DNA of 64,000 nt from positions 217,001 to 281,000 of the forward strand of contig JBANDB010000007.1 in assembly GCA_037576215.1 (NCBI GenBank). The letters run 5' to 3'. The translations under genes and the position numbers were made by a program. This DNA is from Armillaria gallica. Lineage: Eukaryota; Basidiomycota; Agaricomycetes; Agaricales; Physalacriaceae. The notes under the pieces were generated by a model, which had not been told where the DNA came from, did no database searches, and worked only from the letters and a program-made list of their open reading frames with translations. This document shows positions 1 through 12,319 of the stretch, piece after piece (the stretch's first letter is position 1; each line of letters opens with the position of its first letter).

Positions 1-394
1 ACCGCATCCGCATCTTTAATGGATCGTTTCGTTGTTTGTCCTTTGCGGTACAGAATCGTGCATTGCGATCTTATTTTGTCATGCCTCGGGGTTCCCGTGC
101 CATGTCCACGTTCTGTCGGGCGGTTCAGTTCGATGTTGCTCTTAAGTTAGAGCTCAAGGTCTACCTCCACTTACAACGTGACGCGTCTGTCCAGTGCGCA
201 TCTCGGATTTTGATTAACAATCGGTCATATCCTCGAAACGATACCATGGTGCCTGGCACACATAAGCAGTGTGAGGGACATAGATAGCTGAAATATCCCA
301 GAAGTACTTACGCAAAGAGAAGATGGAGGCAAAAATGAAATCTTCCAATGTTCGTTTACAGCTAGGGTCACTGTGAAACCCGATCAGGATGATA

Positions 395-610
395 ATCAGC
401 CCGTTTTAGGTTGATTAGCAGCCTTCATTCTAGAGTTGGATACTATTTGGTTGATTTCACTTCAACCTATATATTGGATGATATCTTGTAGGATTCGTAG
501 GATAATATCTCATCTTCCTTTGGTTGATGACTTAGGCTGATGCCCGAGAATATTGTAGGATGAATTTTCATCCTTTCAGAGGATGATCATCATCCAAAGA
601 TTGGTTGAGA
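395..610. repeat. cluster of AGGATGA/TCATCCT palindromes
   Basis: This stretch is built from repeated AGGATGA and TTGGTTGAT words and their complements. Two clean palindromes stand out. At 557-574 the arms AGGATGAA and TTCATCCT flank a 2-nt centre. At 581-595 GGATGAT and ATCATCC flank one base. A related block lies at 1475-1655, and a GCCGTTTTAGG-type start near 1533 resembles GCCCGTTTTAGG near 402, so these are probably two copies of one short dispersed element. No coding potential was seen. The class is unknown; a MITE-like element is one possibility. Confidence 0.55.
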
Positions 611-1474
611 CAGGTAAATGTGTTTTATAATCATTATATGTATTAATAGTACATGTACACGACCGCAGTGCAGGTGGCCGGCGATGCCGCTCGGTAAGGG
701 CAAAGTCGAATCGCAAATCTGCAAGCGAATTGAGCCAAGTTCATTCGAGCTCCGAATGGATCACGTGAATATTGATTTGGCGCGAATTCAAAGTCCGCCT
801 ACTCCTTGATCCTTGGCTCTTCTCCTTCATCATCTACGGTGCTGGTTCACCGGTATCCTTTATTCTCGTCCTGCTCTCTGGGGGTTCTCTCGGCCTGAAT
901 GCTACTTCTTGGTCTCATGTGATTTCTTGATAGTCTCCTTGCTAGTTTCTGGTGTTCGTAACTTCGTGGGCTTGGGCTATCACCAGCGCACATGGATTCC
1001 TCAATACATTGGCATCGGCAAGCCCGTAGGCATTCCATATTCAAAAACCACGCCTGGCTAACATTGTCGTACAGCATCACATCCTCTCAAGGTCACCTTC
1101 CAAGTGTGCCGCCTCTTTTTGCACTCCTATGTTTTACTGATTCGCTAGTTATAGTGACTTAATTTCCTGTCTCTGGTGTGCCAGCCACCATGCTCCCTGC
1201 GACTGGCTTCTGTCATTCAAATCCCACGTATCAGGTCATCCCGCGGCCTTGTTACGTGAGATGTCGAACGGAACTCGCTGAGCGCTGGGCTCTTAAAGGT
1301 GGTCGGATTACTGTTACCTACATATGGTGTCATGATGTAGTGTAGTTTGCGGCTCAAATGCAATGGTTTTTTTTTGCTATCCCTGTGTGATCTGCTAGAT
1401 GTTGGTTTACATTCATGCAATTATTGGATAGAAAATCAATATAATACTGGTTGTGAACGCAGCCTACAGTTGGC

Positions 1475-1655
1475 TGAAAATCATCCAAAGACATGGTCCA
1501 GCGGCTCTGGTGGGCGTAGGCTGAAAGTGGCCGTTTTAGGATGAAAAACAGCCTACCGAGCTTAGGTTGATATTCAGCCCACAAGCATCCTAAAGCGGGC
1601 TCATTATCATTCTAAATTAGACTGAAAGTCTTGGTTGATTTTCATCCTAACTCAC
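1475..1655. repeat. second copy of the AGGATGA palindromic repeat
   Basis: It carries the same vocabulary as the 395-610 block: GGCTGAAAATCATCC, TTAGGATGAAAAACAGCC, TTAGGTTGATATTCAGCC and a closing GGTTGATTTTCATCCTAA. The words occur in both orientations, so the segment could fold into several short hairpins. It lies beside the decayed MFS copy at 1810-1975. Confidence 0.5.
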
Positions 1656-1809
1656 CTTCACAGAGGGTCAGAGCCACCGCAAATAAAGTTACATAAATCA
1701 ACATCCTATATAGAGAGTATACACCTATACAGCCATCAGAAGTGTTACAACCACTGAACGACACACTTATCGATGACAAAAACGTTTCAATCATGACGAA
1801 ATGAAACTG

Positions 1810-1975
1810 TAACCGCGTGCACGGACAAACCTGAAACACCAAGGATCGGGATGAAAGTTCCCTTCAGGTGTACCAGCTCCCGATAACAAGGATGAATAGG
1901 ACCAATACGGCATTCTTACAGTGCGCAGGGTAATGAGATGCTTGGAGTTCAAGGTCAAGCCTTCGAAATTCGAGA
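1810..1975 (-). pseudogene. decayed fragment of the neighbouring MFS transporter
   Basis: On the minus strand this stretch reads K-H-L-I-T-L-R-T and then, after indels, SGAGTPEG and HPDPWCFRF. It lines up with the exon of the intact MFS gene at about 4260-4400 that encodes KHLIALRALQGFFE and IIGSWYTRREHSSR. At nucleotide level CATCTCATTACCCTGCGC matches CATCTCATCGCCTTGCGC. Internal deletions destroy the frame and no other MFS exons are found close by in order. It is best read as a broken partial duplicate of the gene at 2702-5171. Confidence 0.6.
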
Positions 1976-2439
1976 GTCGGAAAAACCGATTGAGCAACAC
2001 GTGATGATTACATAACACGTGTCAGAATCTGACGAGTAACTTGTCTTTCTTTCAACTCTCTGTACTCTCAATTAGTCTCAATACACTCTTTCCGTCATCC
2101 GCCCATGACGCCCCCAAGACGCCTCCAAAATGCGTCAGTCATGTACCAGAGATCGAGTATTCGGCGCAGTGCCACAGCGAGTCTGCAGCGTGAAACATGT
2201 TACATCAAGCTTGCTGAAATCGATCCAGAAGGCACGGCAACAGTCGAATTGGTTTCCCTGTTTAAAACTCCGCTCACGAGGATGTTTCTCGGTGCCTCTG
2301 CTGACCGGAACCTTGACCAAAGCCCAATTCGACGCTGATCAGCTCTTTGACGAGATGCTCAAAGATGCTATTGATTTCTGCGATTCCAGTCTTCTAGACG
2401 CGTCGCAGACCTCAACCCGGTCGGAGACGTCTCGAAGAA

Positions 2440-2625
2440 TGAAATCTTCGAATCAATGCCACGGTGCCGACGAGTAACATTGCAGTAAAATCCAGGAACA
2501 CTGAGGATGCCAATGTTGCGACGCGGTATCTCAGAATCGTTTCCGCGAGGAGAAAGTAGAAGCAAAAACGGAAAACTTCATATCTTCGTTACAGTTTGTG
2601 TCAGAGTCACCATGAATAAAGTTAT
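2440..2625. repeat. short segment repeated at 230-380 and in part at 1655-1735
   Basis: The segment contains a GAGAAAGTAGAAGCAAAAACG word and then TTCGTTACAG and GTCAGAGTCACC. It resembles 300-380, which has GAGAAGATGGAGGCAAAAATG, TTCGTTTACAG and GGGTCACTGTG. Its downstream end, AATAAAGTTATTTAAATCAACA, also matches 1670-1705 (AATAAAGTTACATAAATCAACA). The three blocks look like remnants of one duplicated unit upstream of the MFS gene. No product can be assigned. Confidence 0.45.
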
Positions 2626-2701
2626 TTAAATCAACACCCTGCGTCAAAGAGTATACCGGAACTATCAAACATAATGAGGGCTGGACGTATACACTTGGAG
2701 A

Positions 2702-5171
2702 TCAGCCAAGACTCACATGAGGGTTCTCGAAGTCCGTCATATCGGACTCTCCATTAATCTTTCCCTGCATTTCTCTCTCCTCTTGGGTCAGCCCATCCGT
2801 AAGCATAGCCTTGTGCCTACGTCGATTCCGCAACACCAGAGTCATCCTCCAAGCTATGATAAAGCTCCGAGTTAGGATCGGTCTCTGGCGATAAAGAAGA
2901 GTACACGCACCAACGATGACGAGGAACTCTAGCCCGAAGCATACGCTGCACCCGATGACTCCTGGCGTGTAGGTTGGCTATAAATGGAATTACGAAGAGT
3001 ATCAAAGAAAGAGGGCAGGAGCGTACTGCGTCCTTCGTCTTGAATATCTGCGATCCGCACATATTTCCGACACAGTACCTGTAGATTCATGTTTGAGCAG
3101 CGAACATCAAAGGAAAATATGACAACGCACCCGATGAACGTAAACGAAGATGTCACCGTTCGCTTAGTACGTCCAGGAAGGTTCGAAGGGATAAGCGTCC
3201 ACCCCAAGAATAGGCTCAGCACAAACGGAACCTGTTGGAGGTGTTCGTCAAGCCATGGGAGATCTTTGTTGAAAGGAATCTTACGGTCATGTAGTACATC
3301 CCCCATTTCGTCCACTGTCCAGAACATTAGAACAGGAATAAAATGGAGAAAAGAATATTAATGAGGACCTTAGTGGACGGACTCGTCTCGATGAGAGCCA
3401 TCCCAAGGAAGCCGATGAATGGAGGGATCGTCGCAAATGCCATGATGTATAGACGGAGATTCTTCCACTTTGACGTAACCTATCATTATATGAATTTGGG
3501 AGCGGCACATGGAGCATAGAATGGTGCGAACCAGTCCAACGATGACGAATATCACAACACTGGTCATACTCCGAGGGATAGTATACAAGATCACTTGCAA
3601 AGACGCTGTATGAGGACATAATCAATTGCTAACTTTAATGTATCATGAACATACGTACTAAAGCCAAAACTCGTGTTAATGATACTTCCGAACGTTGTAA
3701 GGCCTCCATTAGGTACCTATGTGCGCATCAACAAAAATGTTCGTAGGCTAAGGTGATAACCCTACCGATGATAGAAAGGCATTGATACCTGCAAAGTAAA
3801 ACTGAACCGGTCTCAGAACAGCACAGGACGACGCGACATAGAAATCACATACGCATGGATCGACCAAACATTCCCGAGCTTGGTCCCATTTCCACACCTT
3901 GGTACCCGTCCGGTCGTGCCCGCTCTGGTTCTCGAGGATCCTAGTGTTGGCCATCCGTTTCTCCTCCTTCGTGAGCCAAGGAACTTCGGACGGTGTGCCG
4001 AGAAAGTATAAGCAGAGGAGCCCGACAGCGATGGTGAGGGATCCGAGGAACTGTCAGTAGGTCAGTGGGTGTAAAGTCCAGAGAAAGACGTAACCGTACA
4101 TAGGACATATATCGCCACGCCTGAATGTCTTTCCCGCCATACTCGAGCGTGCCAATTCCATAGAGCGTTAGATCAGAAATGACACCGAATCCTGCATTCG
4201 CGCTCTATTTGGCGAGAATGTAAGCGTAGTAAAAAGTACACGAGAAAGATGGAAAACAAACTTGAAAAACCAGAGAGCGAGATGAGTGTTCTCGCCGAGT
4301 GTACCAACTTCCGATGATGAGGATAAACCCCGGGCTGATGCAACATTCGAAGAATCCCTGCAGGGCGCGCAAGGCGATGAGGTGTTTGAAGTTCTTTGCT
4401 GCGAATTTGATTAGCATTTGCGATGGTTGAAGTGAATCGAGCAGAGGACCAACCAAAACCGGTGCATAAGACGACGGCTCCCCAGCATATCTATCAGAGA
4501 TAGTTAGAACGGTCAAGGGAGAAAGTATGAATGTACCATGTAGATCGATCTGCGTACAGACCTCAGTTATTGATTATTCTTAGGCACAAAAAATAAGACG
4601 TACAGAGTCTTCCCCATCCGCCATCGTTGAAGGAGAATATTAGATGGGAATTCGAAGCACATGTAAGTAAGGTAGAAAACCGTCGTTAGCCTAATGATGG
4701 ATATAAATGATCAGCATAGTGTCATAGAAAACAGTGCTATACTCACCAAGAGTACTGCTGCCCGACCAAGCCAGTGTCCTCACGCAAACCGAATGTTGCC
4801 ATGGTGCCTGTAAGAGGTTCGAGGTTTGTAGTGACGGTCAGAGGAACTTCACGCACTTAGGCCCGTCTTGTCGGCTTGCTGAATACCGTCTGATAACGAA
4901 TATATTAGCGTTGGAGAAAGCTACACGCTCAGCGACTCACAGCAGAGCCACATCAGTGGAAGGAGGTAGCAATCCATTTTGCGTCTGAGCTTCTTGTACT
5001 GTTCAGGAGTGTACTCGGAAGCGATAGCGACTGTGAACGGTATGCCGGTCAGCATTGACTGAAGTGGCTGAGATACCTACCTTCACTGTCATCTTGGGCG
5101 TCACAGGCAAACGCCTCGACGACGACATCCTTCTCGTCAAACGAAGTCTTCTCTGGAGTTGCAGAGGCCAT
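2702..5171 (-). CDS. MFS transporter, anion:cation symporter (Dal5/allantoate permease) type
   Basis: This is a multi-exon membrane transporter, predicted to move an organic anion (allantoate, ureidosuccinate, nicotinate or similar) across the plasma membrane. The start codon is at 5171-5169 and gives MASATPEKTSFDEKD. A charged cytoplasmic N-terminus follows, with EYTPEQYKKLRRKMD and then LLPLMWLCC. Later exons encode the family blocks YGIQQADKTGLS, LTYMCFEFPSNILLQR, KHLIALRALQGFFE, SWYTRREHSSRS and GRTKRTVTSSFTFIG, then MCGSQIFKTKDA. The tail reads LTQEEREMQGK and then SDMTDFENPH, typical of fungal Dal5-like proteins, and ends at a TGA at 2704-2702. Introns are 45-65 nt; one (GTTGGTCC...CGCAG, about 4430-4484) restores the frame between two matching blocks. 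No disabling change was noticed. Substrate is not assignable. Confidence 0.85.
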
Positions 5172-6817
5172 GGCGAGCTACGGATGAAGAAGCGTCGGCG
5201 GACATCAAAGGATGCTCTATATAAACTTCAGCGCCAAGAATATTTCCGATAGGAAGTCCGCCCTGCCTATCTGCCGGAATAACCGTCTTATCATTGGGAT
5301 GTAGCAGCATGGTAGCTCTTGGATATAAAGCTGCCGTATAGGCTGCGCTTGCGAAGGGTCTTAGGGTCCTGAAGAAATACACCGATTGATAGGAATGATA
5401 AAGCAGATACTGGAATCAAATGAGAGGCGGGTTTCTCGAAAACGGAAGAACCCACGCAGGCCGTTATCGAGTAGGTATTATCGAAGAAAGTAGGGTCGTC
5501 AGATGCAAGGAAAGTAAGGAAGCAGGCGGAGTTAATGGACCGAGCAAGCTTGATCGGGAGTAGTAAACGCAGGAAGACAGGACTTGATGATAATAGATCT
5601 TGAAGGTGATCTTGCAAACCAGTTGATAAGAGAAGCAGGTGAGACATATGGTGCAAGAGGCGTTGGTGGTACGTCGCTATGCCAATGTACAGATGAAGTC
5701 AAACCACGATAGCGAAATGACTGAAACAAGTTAGCTGGAGCTGTAACTGTTAGATATTCGAGCTCACATTACGACGCTGATCATTACGCTCCCTTCTCAG
5801 TCGTTGCTCATTGGCATTCTTTATATTATCCTCTTATTCCTGATAAGTATTCGTTGCTTCTGCCCACGGCCTTTAGATAGAACTGCCGCATAATTATAAA
5901 AAAGGACTTACTTGTGACGTGTACGCCATCTCGTTGCATCGGGTATTTACCCTCCTTTTCATTACTCATTCCGGCGCCTCGAACCCCGCGATTCCAATAG
6001 TAAGTGCTTGGGTCATTAACAGCGAAAAAGACGAGAAAGAGTGTCAGCAAGGTGCAGCAAGAAATTATAGGGGTGGAAAGCGTAGTTTTTCGAGGTAACT
6101 TCGGTACCTTTGGCCATATCGGACCTCGGTTTGCAGAGTTGGTTGAACGGAAGCGAGAAAATCAGATCCGGTCCGAGTGCCAGTACGCGCTGTTGAGGCT
6201 TGTTTGTCAGACATCCTTGTTGCTTCGTACCGTCACCAGCTCCTGTGTGCCAGGATTTTCTGCCTCCTCCTCATTCTCAAGCATAACTTCAGTGTTGTCT
6301 CCTGTAGTCATGTCAAAACACTGGTGAAGACTGCGTTTCAGCACACCGAGGCATCGGAGAATTCCTCGCCAAGCAAAGCTCGTCAGAGAATGGAAGGCCT
6401 TCGTACGCATGCTACTTCCGTTTTGACGTCTATTCCTCTAATCTTTCTGATAGCTGAACGAGGGTACCACCAGCGCTGGCCGAATTCTCGCTCTGCCTTG
6501 CCATTCGACTCCCGGAAGGTACCAGCAATCTAGACTAGGCTTCAACTCGCAATGCGCTGCAACACTGATGACTGATCTCGTTTCTGCAACAAATGCTTGC
6601 TATTCAATGTACTCTACGAGTTCGGACGGTATCCGAATAGCGAAAGCTTGTCCAGTAAGCGCTACTCGTAATCGATAACCCATTGATTCATTCTTCTCAT
6701 CCTTTCATCTCAAAGAAAATAACTCCGAAGGCTCGATATCCTACGAAGAATTCGCTACTCTGGAAGACGACCAACCAGCCATGCTGAGGTACCAGACCTC
6801 CAATCCCCACTTCAAAC
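5172..6817. other. no gene resolved
   Basis: Several open stretches lie here on the minus strand. One begins MAKGTEVTSKNYAF at about 6117, and an open segment rich in Ser/Leu lies at 5290-5660. I could not join them into a recognisable protein. A small unrecognised gene is possible on the minus strand between 5290 and 6120. From 6130 to 6817 no feature was supported. Confidence 0.3.
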
Positions 6818-7259
6818 TCAGATCGCGGCCATTGTGCAATTCACTGCGGTGAAAGTTCCTGTAGTTTGGTAAGGCTTTTTTGTCTAGCGCCAGAGAACAC
6901 AGCCGTGCTTACCGTCTTTTGCGACGAAGATGTTAGTACTGCAACATAACTCCGTAGCAGTGGGGCTCGAACTATATGCATCGCGTTCAGCAAGTAAACC
7001 TCGACGACAGTGAAATGGCAACGTACCAGCTCACAGCCGACTGGGCGATAACAATCCTGGGCAAGCTGCAGTCGAACCCAACCAGCTTAGCGGGGTCTAG
7101 CGGTCCTGCATCGACGTTCAAGGTAGCCTTGTTAGCGATGACGACGTTCTCGCAACACTGGACGAGTTGGTTGTAGCCGGAGCATCGTTGTGTTGGGGTC
7201 AACGCGACTACGAATGCTGCCGTGGCAAGAAGAAGGAGAGAGCGCGGAATTGTGAGCAT
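6818..7259 (-). CDS. class I hydrophobin (three exons)
   Basis: This is a small secreted surface-active protein that self-assembles at hydrophobic-hydrophilic interfaces on hyphae and fruit bodies. Exons are 7259-7027, 6971-6913 and 6858-6818, separated by 55- and 54-nt introns, and give a 110-residue product. MLTIPRSLLLLATAAFVVAL is a signal peptide. The mature part has all eight cysteines, spaced C-8-CC-27-C-13-C-8-CC-16-C. The C5-C6 gap of 8 is wider than the usual 5-6, and the mature region is less Gly/Val-rich than in the other hydrophobin at 20227-20721, so this is a divergent member. It ends NCTMAAI. Confidence 0.85.
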
Positions 7260-8002
7260 TGCTAGAAGCGAGAAGGTAAGTACGTGTTCGCTACTAGACG
7301 TGTTTTATGTCTGACGAACTTGAGAGATGCCATTTACAATAGAATGCCATGTGTGGTGGCGGCGTCTAAATGCCTACCTGTATGAGAAACCCGGCGGTGT
7401 CAAGAAGAAACGTCGGACATGATTGCGCTGTCTGCAGAATCTATTTTCGCCGAGCGGAGAAGTTCTCGGCTGATATCAGGGTAAGGGTCCAAATTCAATG
7501 TTCTGCCAAAAAAAATTGGCCTAATGGTTTTGCAGATCGACGTGTGAACGGCTGGATGTACTAAGTGCATAGATTATCCGACAAGAAAGTAACAGCTGCT
7601 ACTCGTGGAAGCAACACTCGGTCGCTGGAAGTCGAGATGATTAGATGGGCAGGGACTGTAGGACACGCGAGCAACACGACGTCGCTCATACTTGTTGTTG
7701 CCATGCATTAGGGTTATGACACTTTTTTTCTCTTTCCGTGAATATAGTCAACTCAATCACTTCTTTGACATTTTTTGGGAAAAGCAGCAACTCAGATAGA
7801 CACAAAAGACCCTGGCGTACTGACAACGTCGGCATAACGAGACTGCATATGCGTATTATCTGTAATCTTTGCTCTACAAGCTCCTGCAACCCGACTCAAG
7901 AACCGGCTGTCTTTCCTTCGAGAAGATTCCGTTAACTACGGGGGTGTCCAAAAGTGAGCCTGGTCAGTTTGACGTAGAAGGTATTCTCAAACACGAGCTC
8001 TG
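7260..8002. other. intergenic, nothing recognised
   Basis: This is the upstream region of the hydrophobin and the downstream region of the F-box gene that ends at 8003. Only short unsupported open frames were seen; no promoter element could be fixed with confidence. Confidence 0.4.
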
Positions 8003-9423
8003 TCATACGACCCAGCGCCTCATCTGCTCAATGAGACTATTCAAGTACGACGGCGGGATGTATGGCTTCGCGAACCGCGTGCTACCTGTCCTATACAGTA
8101 GCATGTCCATGACCATCCCTTCATCAACGTCATGCCACTGCCACACGAGGTCGAGCGAGTTTACATGTGGGAGGAACAACGGATCCGTAGCGAGGCGCTG
8201 GATCAGTTCGTGCGAGATAGGGCAGTACGGTCTGTACACGGGCGGAAGGGGGTCATGTACACCGAGGTGTCGTAGCTCAGTGAGAGGCTCGAGGATCGTG
8301 ATAAGGTCTTTTACGCAAATGGGTACCCGCCAGAGAGTGAGATGCTGGATTCTATGTGAGAATACCGCGATCAAGTCTTGAGTGAGGTATTCCGCTTTGA
8401 AAGGGTTCCGGATGGGGCCGACGTAGATGATAGTCAAGTCCCGGAGCCGGGGGAGAGAGACGTTACCCCGATAGAGGGGGAGATGTTCTTGGGTGAAGTA
8501 GGTGAGGCAGAGATGTTGGGGAATAAGGATGTCGACTGAAAATCGAGTGACCGAAGAATAAGGTGGAGGATTTGAGCGTAAGGGAAGGGTGACGAAGTTG
8601 TACCTGGACGGACGTATTCTCCAAGATCTAACCAATGAAGGTTCGCGGCGGTGGTGAACGCGCGAAACTTCCATACGTCGAAGGGCTTTACACAGGTAAG
8701 TCGCTCGAGTGAAGTAAGATTTCGTAATCCTGTAAAGAGTTTGGAAAGATCCTTGAAATCTGAGGGAACGGAAGATATGTAGAGCTCGCGCCAACGGTGA
8801 GCTTGCGTACGAAGTAACGCTATGGCATCAGATGTGCGATCTTTCGTTGATCTTAATCCTTTCCTCCGCATGTCGTCATGCATTCGGAACAGGAACAGAG
8901 ACAATGGGTAGTCCTTTGAACGCTGAAGGTAAACGTTGATTAACGCCGGCGGGATCGGTATGTCAACATCCCGAAGCTCTCTGTAGTGCTTGTCCCTTAA
9001 AATCAAGTATCGAACTGGAACAAAGATGAAGGACCACAAGGAAGCGAGAGAATACGATACGTCTCTCCAATAGATGCACACATGAGAGATGGTGAGCATG
9101 CAGGAAGGAAAGCGGTCGCCATGATAATCGTCGACAGTAAGGACCAAGCTATGGATCAGGCTGGTAAATATCTCTTCCAATACATCGAGAGGGACTCCAT
9201 GGATTGGAGCAGGCCTATCGGTAGGCGCCGCCAGGGATGTCTGGAAAAGGAGATAATTAGTTGGAAATTGAGAACGGTAAAATGACATGAGGCTTACCGC
9301 TGCCGAACTAGACGTCGACAAAGGAGAACTAGAGGAAGAGCCATATGGAGGATGGTAGCTAATGAGAGTAAGATAAAGTCGTTCCGAAAGTGAAGACCAG
9401 CCTACATACATATCACGATTCAT
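8003..9423 (-). CDS. F-box-like protein
   Basis: This is a probable substrate-recognition subunit of an SCF-type ubiquitin ligase. Three exons, 9423-9298, 9240-8604 and 8535-8003, with introns of 57 and 68 nt, give about 431 residues. A Ser-rich N-terminus leads to an F-box-like stretch, HGVPLDVLEEIFTSL. It is followed by SHVCIYWRDVSYSLASLW, the usual 'W-R-D-V ... S-L-W' ending of the F-box in Agaricomycetes. The rest is a leucine-patterned repeat region (LTSLERLTC, NLHWLDLGEY, LPRLRDLTI, LTELRHLGV, VNSLDLVW). The first in-frame ATG is at 9423; a 19-codon open extension upstream lacks an ATG. Substrate is unknown. Confidence 0.8.
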
Positions 9424-10530
9424 GTTGGATTCTACAGCACTAGGGCTGTACGATGAGGAATCTTGATTCTCTGAGATCAAGGTGGCTGCAACACGGGCGT
9501 CTCAGTGGTTGCTATGTGAGCTAATTAATTTTGGGAGCGTTCAGAGGAAAGGTAAGAGAGTTTGCGACAAAAACGAACTCACCTTCTGATAGATCAGAGA
9601 CCGAAAATGTCGCAAATCTTCGATTCGTGAATAGATAGATGGAAACGGGCGAGATGAGGGTTAACGACAAGCGCCGGTACCGCACGGGGTCAAGCAAAAT
9701 GAGGCAAAGTGATTATTTTCGGTACGCCGCATTTGATTGGGTTCTACTTAATCTAAGCCTAAGGTAGGGCCAGTGGTTGTAGTCTTCAAGACCTGAGGAT
9801 TAGAGTTGCATTCAACGGCAAAGTATACCCCCTTCGAAGAGCCCATAGACGTAGAGCACAGGTCGGACGAGAGGTGAGAAGCGAAGGACCTCATGGGAAG
9901 TGGAAAGGCACACGATCGACTGAGGGCGGAGCCGGGAGCGGACCGGGACGGGCCTTGCCGCTGACAGGCTACGACTCAAATTGCACCCTCACCTTCAAAC
10001 TGTTCATAGCCGTAACCTCAGAGCTCCAATGATCTCCTTACAAAATTCTGAAGCCAACCTAGGCTCAACTCAGATCCATGATCGTCAAAATCCGGGCGCC
10101 CACAAGCATCATAGTCTTGGGAGCTCTTATACAGTGGTATCTACAATTGTTCGTTTTGTACCTTCACAACATCATTCTGACGCAGAAATCGAAAGCTAAA
10201 TAAATTTGAACTTTCACTCTGTGATAGAGACCGGCAAGGATCTGGTACTTACATAGCTAGGTCTCGCCGGGAGTCGGTACTGACTACGTCTCGTACCTGC
10301 TAGCGATATCGATTTTCCTGTGGGCACCTCCCTGTCATCGACGAAAACCTCAATGCTCGAATTGTGCAGTCATCAAATCTCCGACGCCCTGACGCTCAGC
10401 GGCACTTGTGCGCATGGTGTGGCGAAATATAACCAAAACATTGTCCTGTTTCTATGGACTTCTTTGTGTCCCAGCACTTAAATAGGCGCTGATTTTCCCC
10501 GTTCTCTCTCCGTTCACCCACCACAGACTC
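9424..10530. other. intergenic, nothing recognised
   Basis: There are only short open frames and no motif that I recognise. The right end, up to 10530, may be the old promoter of the truncated F-box copy at 10531. Confidence 0.35.
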
Positions 10531-10710
10531 ATGGAGTGGCCTCTCTGTCAAGAACTCAGCGACCTTATTGTTGATGCGCTCGTCAGACAAGGCGAAAGTC
10601 TTCGCAATGCTGCCATCAGCAGATTGGGAAAAAAATTTCCGGGGCTTGCGGCGACCACGGTCCGGCGGAATTCTTATTCGCCTTGTCAAGGCCTTACAGA
10701 GCTCATATAA
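10531..10710 (+). pseudogene. truncated F-box-like gene (N-terminus only)
   Basis: The reading starts MEWPLCQELSDLIVDALVRQ and is clearly related to the start of the intact gene at 29195 (MEWPLSQEVTDIIVDLAVDE). After about 30 residues the similarity fades, and the frame closes at a TAA at 10708-10710. No following LRR exons are found in order. It is a 5' fragment or early-stop copy of that F-box family. A similar N-terminal scrap lies at 14095. Confidence 0.6.
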
Positions 10711-12319
10711 CCGGGGCACAATGTTGCGTCCTTTTCATATGCTATTAGAACCTCGCAGAATAATAACTTAGCCTTCAAGATTCCATAGAATTATTTCCAG
10801 CGAATATATCACTACTATAAGCTCAATAAAATGTAGTCTCGTTTCTGCAGACTGATTTTCTTCGACTCTGAAAAGCTTAGGTGCCCAAAATGACGACATA
10901 TTTAAATGTACTGCGAGCCGGCAAATCCTATATCTATGACGTCCAGATCTGCCGTTCCATCAGACTTGCCAATGTCTTCTTCGGGAAGCCCTCACCGTCG
11001 TCTCCATCGCCTTCCTCTGAGTGTTCTTCCTTGGTGGCTTCATCGCCTCGTCTGGTGGCCCTCGTTTTGTGTGCGGAAGCCTGCCTCGATTTACTTCGAC
11101 CCCGTATTTAGATACTGGCTGCACAGAGATTCTCGTGAAGACGGAAGTGAGTCCTTCAGATGTAGTAGTGCACTACTGAATTTTCAGCCACACCCTCAGC
11201 CCGTATCAGCGGGAGTGCTGCAGCAAGGGAGAGGAAGTTCGGTCATTAAGAGAACCATGCGAGACAGGGTTCATGGCGTGACAAAACGAGCATCCGAGTC
11301 GGAGATCTCGCGATCACCAGATCAATGCTGGGGCAGCAATGTTGAACGTGTGACATGTCGTCGTATGTCTGCTTCCTTCTCGTCATAGAGTACTACGCGT
11401 CCATTCGTCCCATGTGGTTTTCTCCGCATGGTCCATCCATCAGACACAGACCCTACAAGACTTCTCTAGACCCAATCTTCTCCGATGCGGACTTCTTCTT
11501 CCGAGCCGGAACTAGAATTTAGTCAGCTATTTCAACATAAATACAGTCCGAAGTGGCCAACAGAGTTGAAAGCCCCAACGTCTCGGGCAGGATATCATCG
11601 CCTCTAGCCATCACAAATTCCTTGCTTACGCAACTCTTCTCAGGCATCGGTACGCCCACTTCAAACATCCAAGGTCTTCTGAAGTAACATATCAGTGCAG
11701 AGTCGGAGGAGGAAGTGGTCGTGTTGAAAGGTACTTAGGTCAAGTGAGTCAACCGTCACGATCAGTGAGTTAAATCTCTTGGAATCAGCTCCGTATAGCA
11801 TCTTACGGAAATTTTTAAGCCATTAGGTGCAACCTTCTCCAAACAATGTCACCCTTTGGTTAATGGTCTGGATCTCCACGGAATCTCGAGCTCAAGATAA
11901 GGTATGGTCTCTTGCTTCTTTGTCGATCCAGTTGAGACAAGGACCTGGACAACCGGCCAACAGGCCATTTGTATAAACTGTATTATCTAGACGTACTTGT
12001 ATTCTGTTTACGGCGATAATAATACAATAATAACAATAAATCTACTATTTCAAGTTTCTTCGTCTCCTCCAAGAGTGAAAATTCAAAATATTCGTAGTAT
12101 ATGAAGTGGGCCCTAGCCACCTGAGAAGGTATAGCTCGTTTTATGATGCTGGTCATGTTATACCTGCGTATGGTGTCAAATAAGCATTACCGGCATCAGA
12201 AATACTCATAATGATACATGCAGATTTTTATTCCTCCAATGTTCATATGGGCATATAAGGCTGCCGCAATTATTTCGGATGTTGTCATGCATTTCGGGCC
12301 TTGCCAAGGGCTTATACGG
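10711..12319. other. intergenic, nothing recognised
   Basis: Some frames stay open (for example 10906-11388), but their content is low-complexity Ser/Pro/Arg and shows no family motif. From 11500 to 12300 the sequence is A+T-richer and without open frames of note. No gene is supported. Confidence 0.35.

Noticed and set aside
10906..11388. 160-codon open frame
   Set aside because: Low-complexity Ser/Pro/Arg translation without a motif, and intron-like signals do not extend it.
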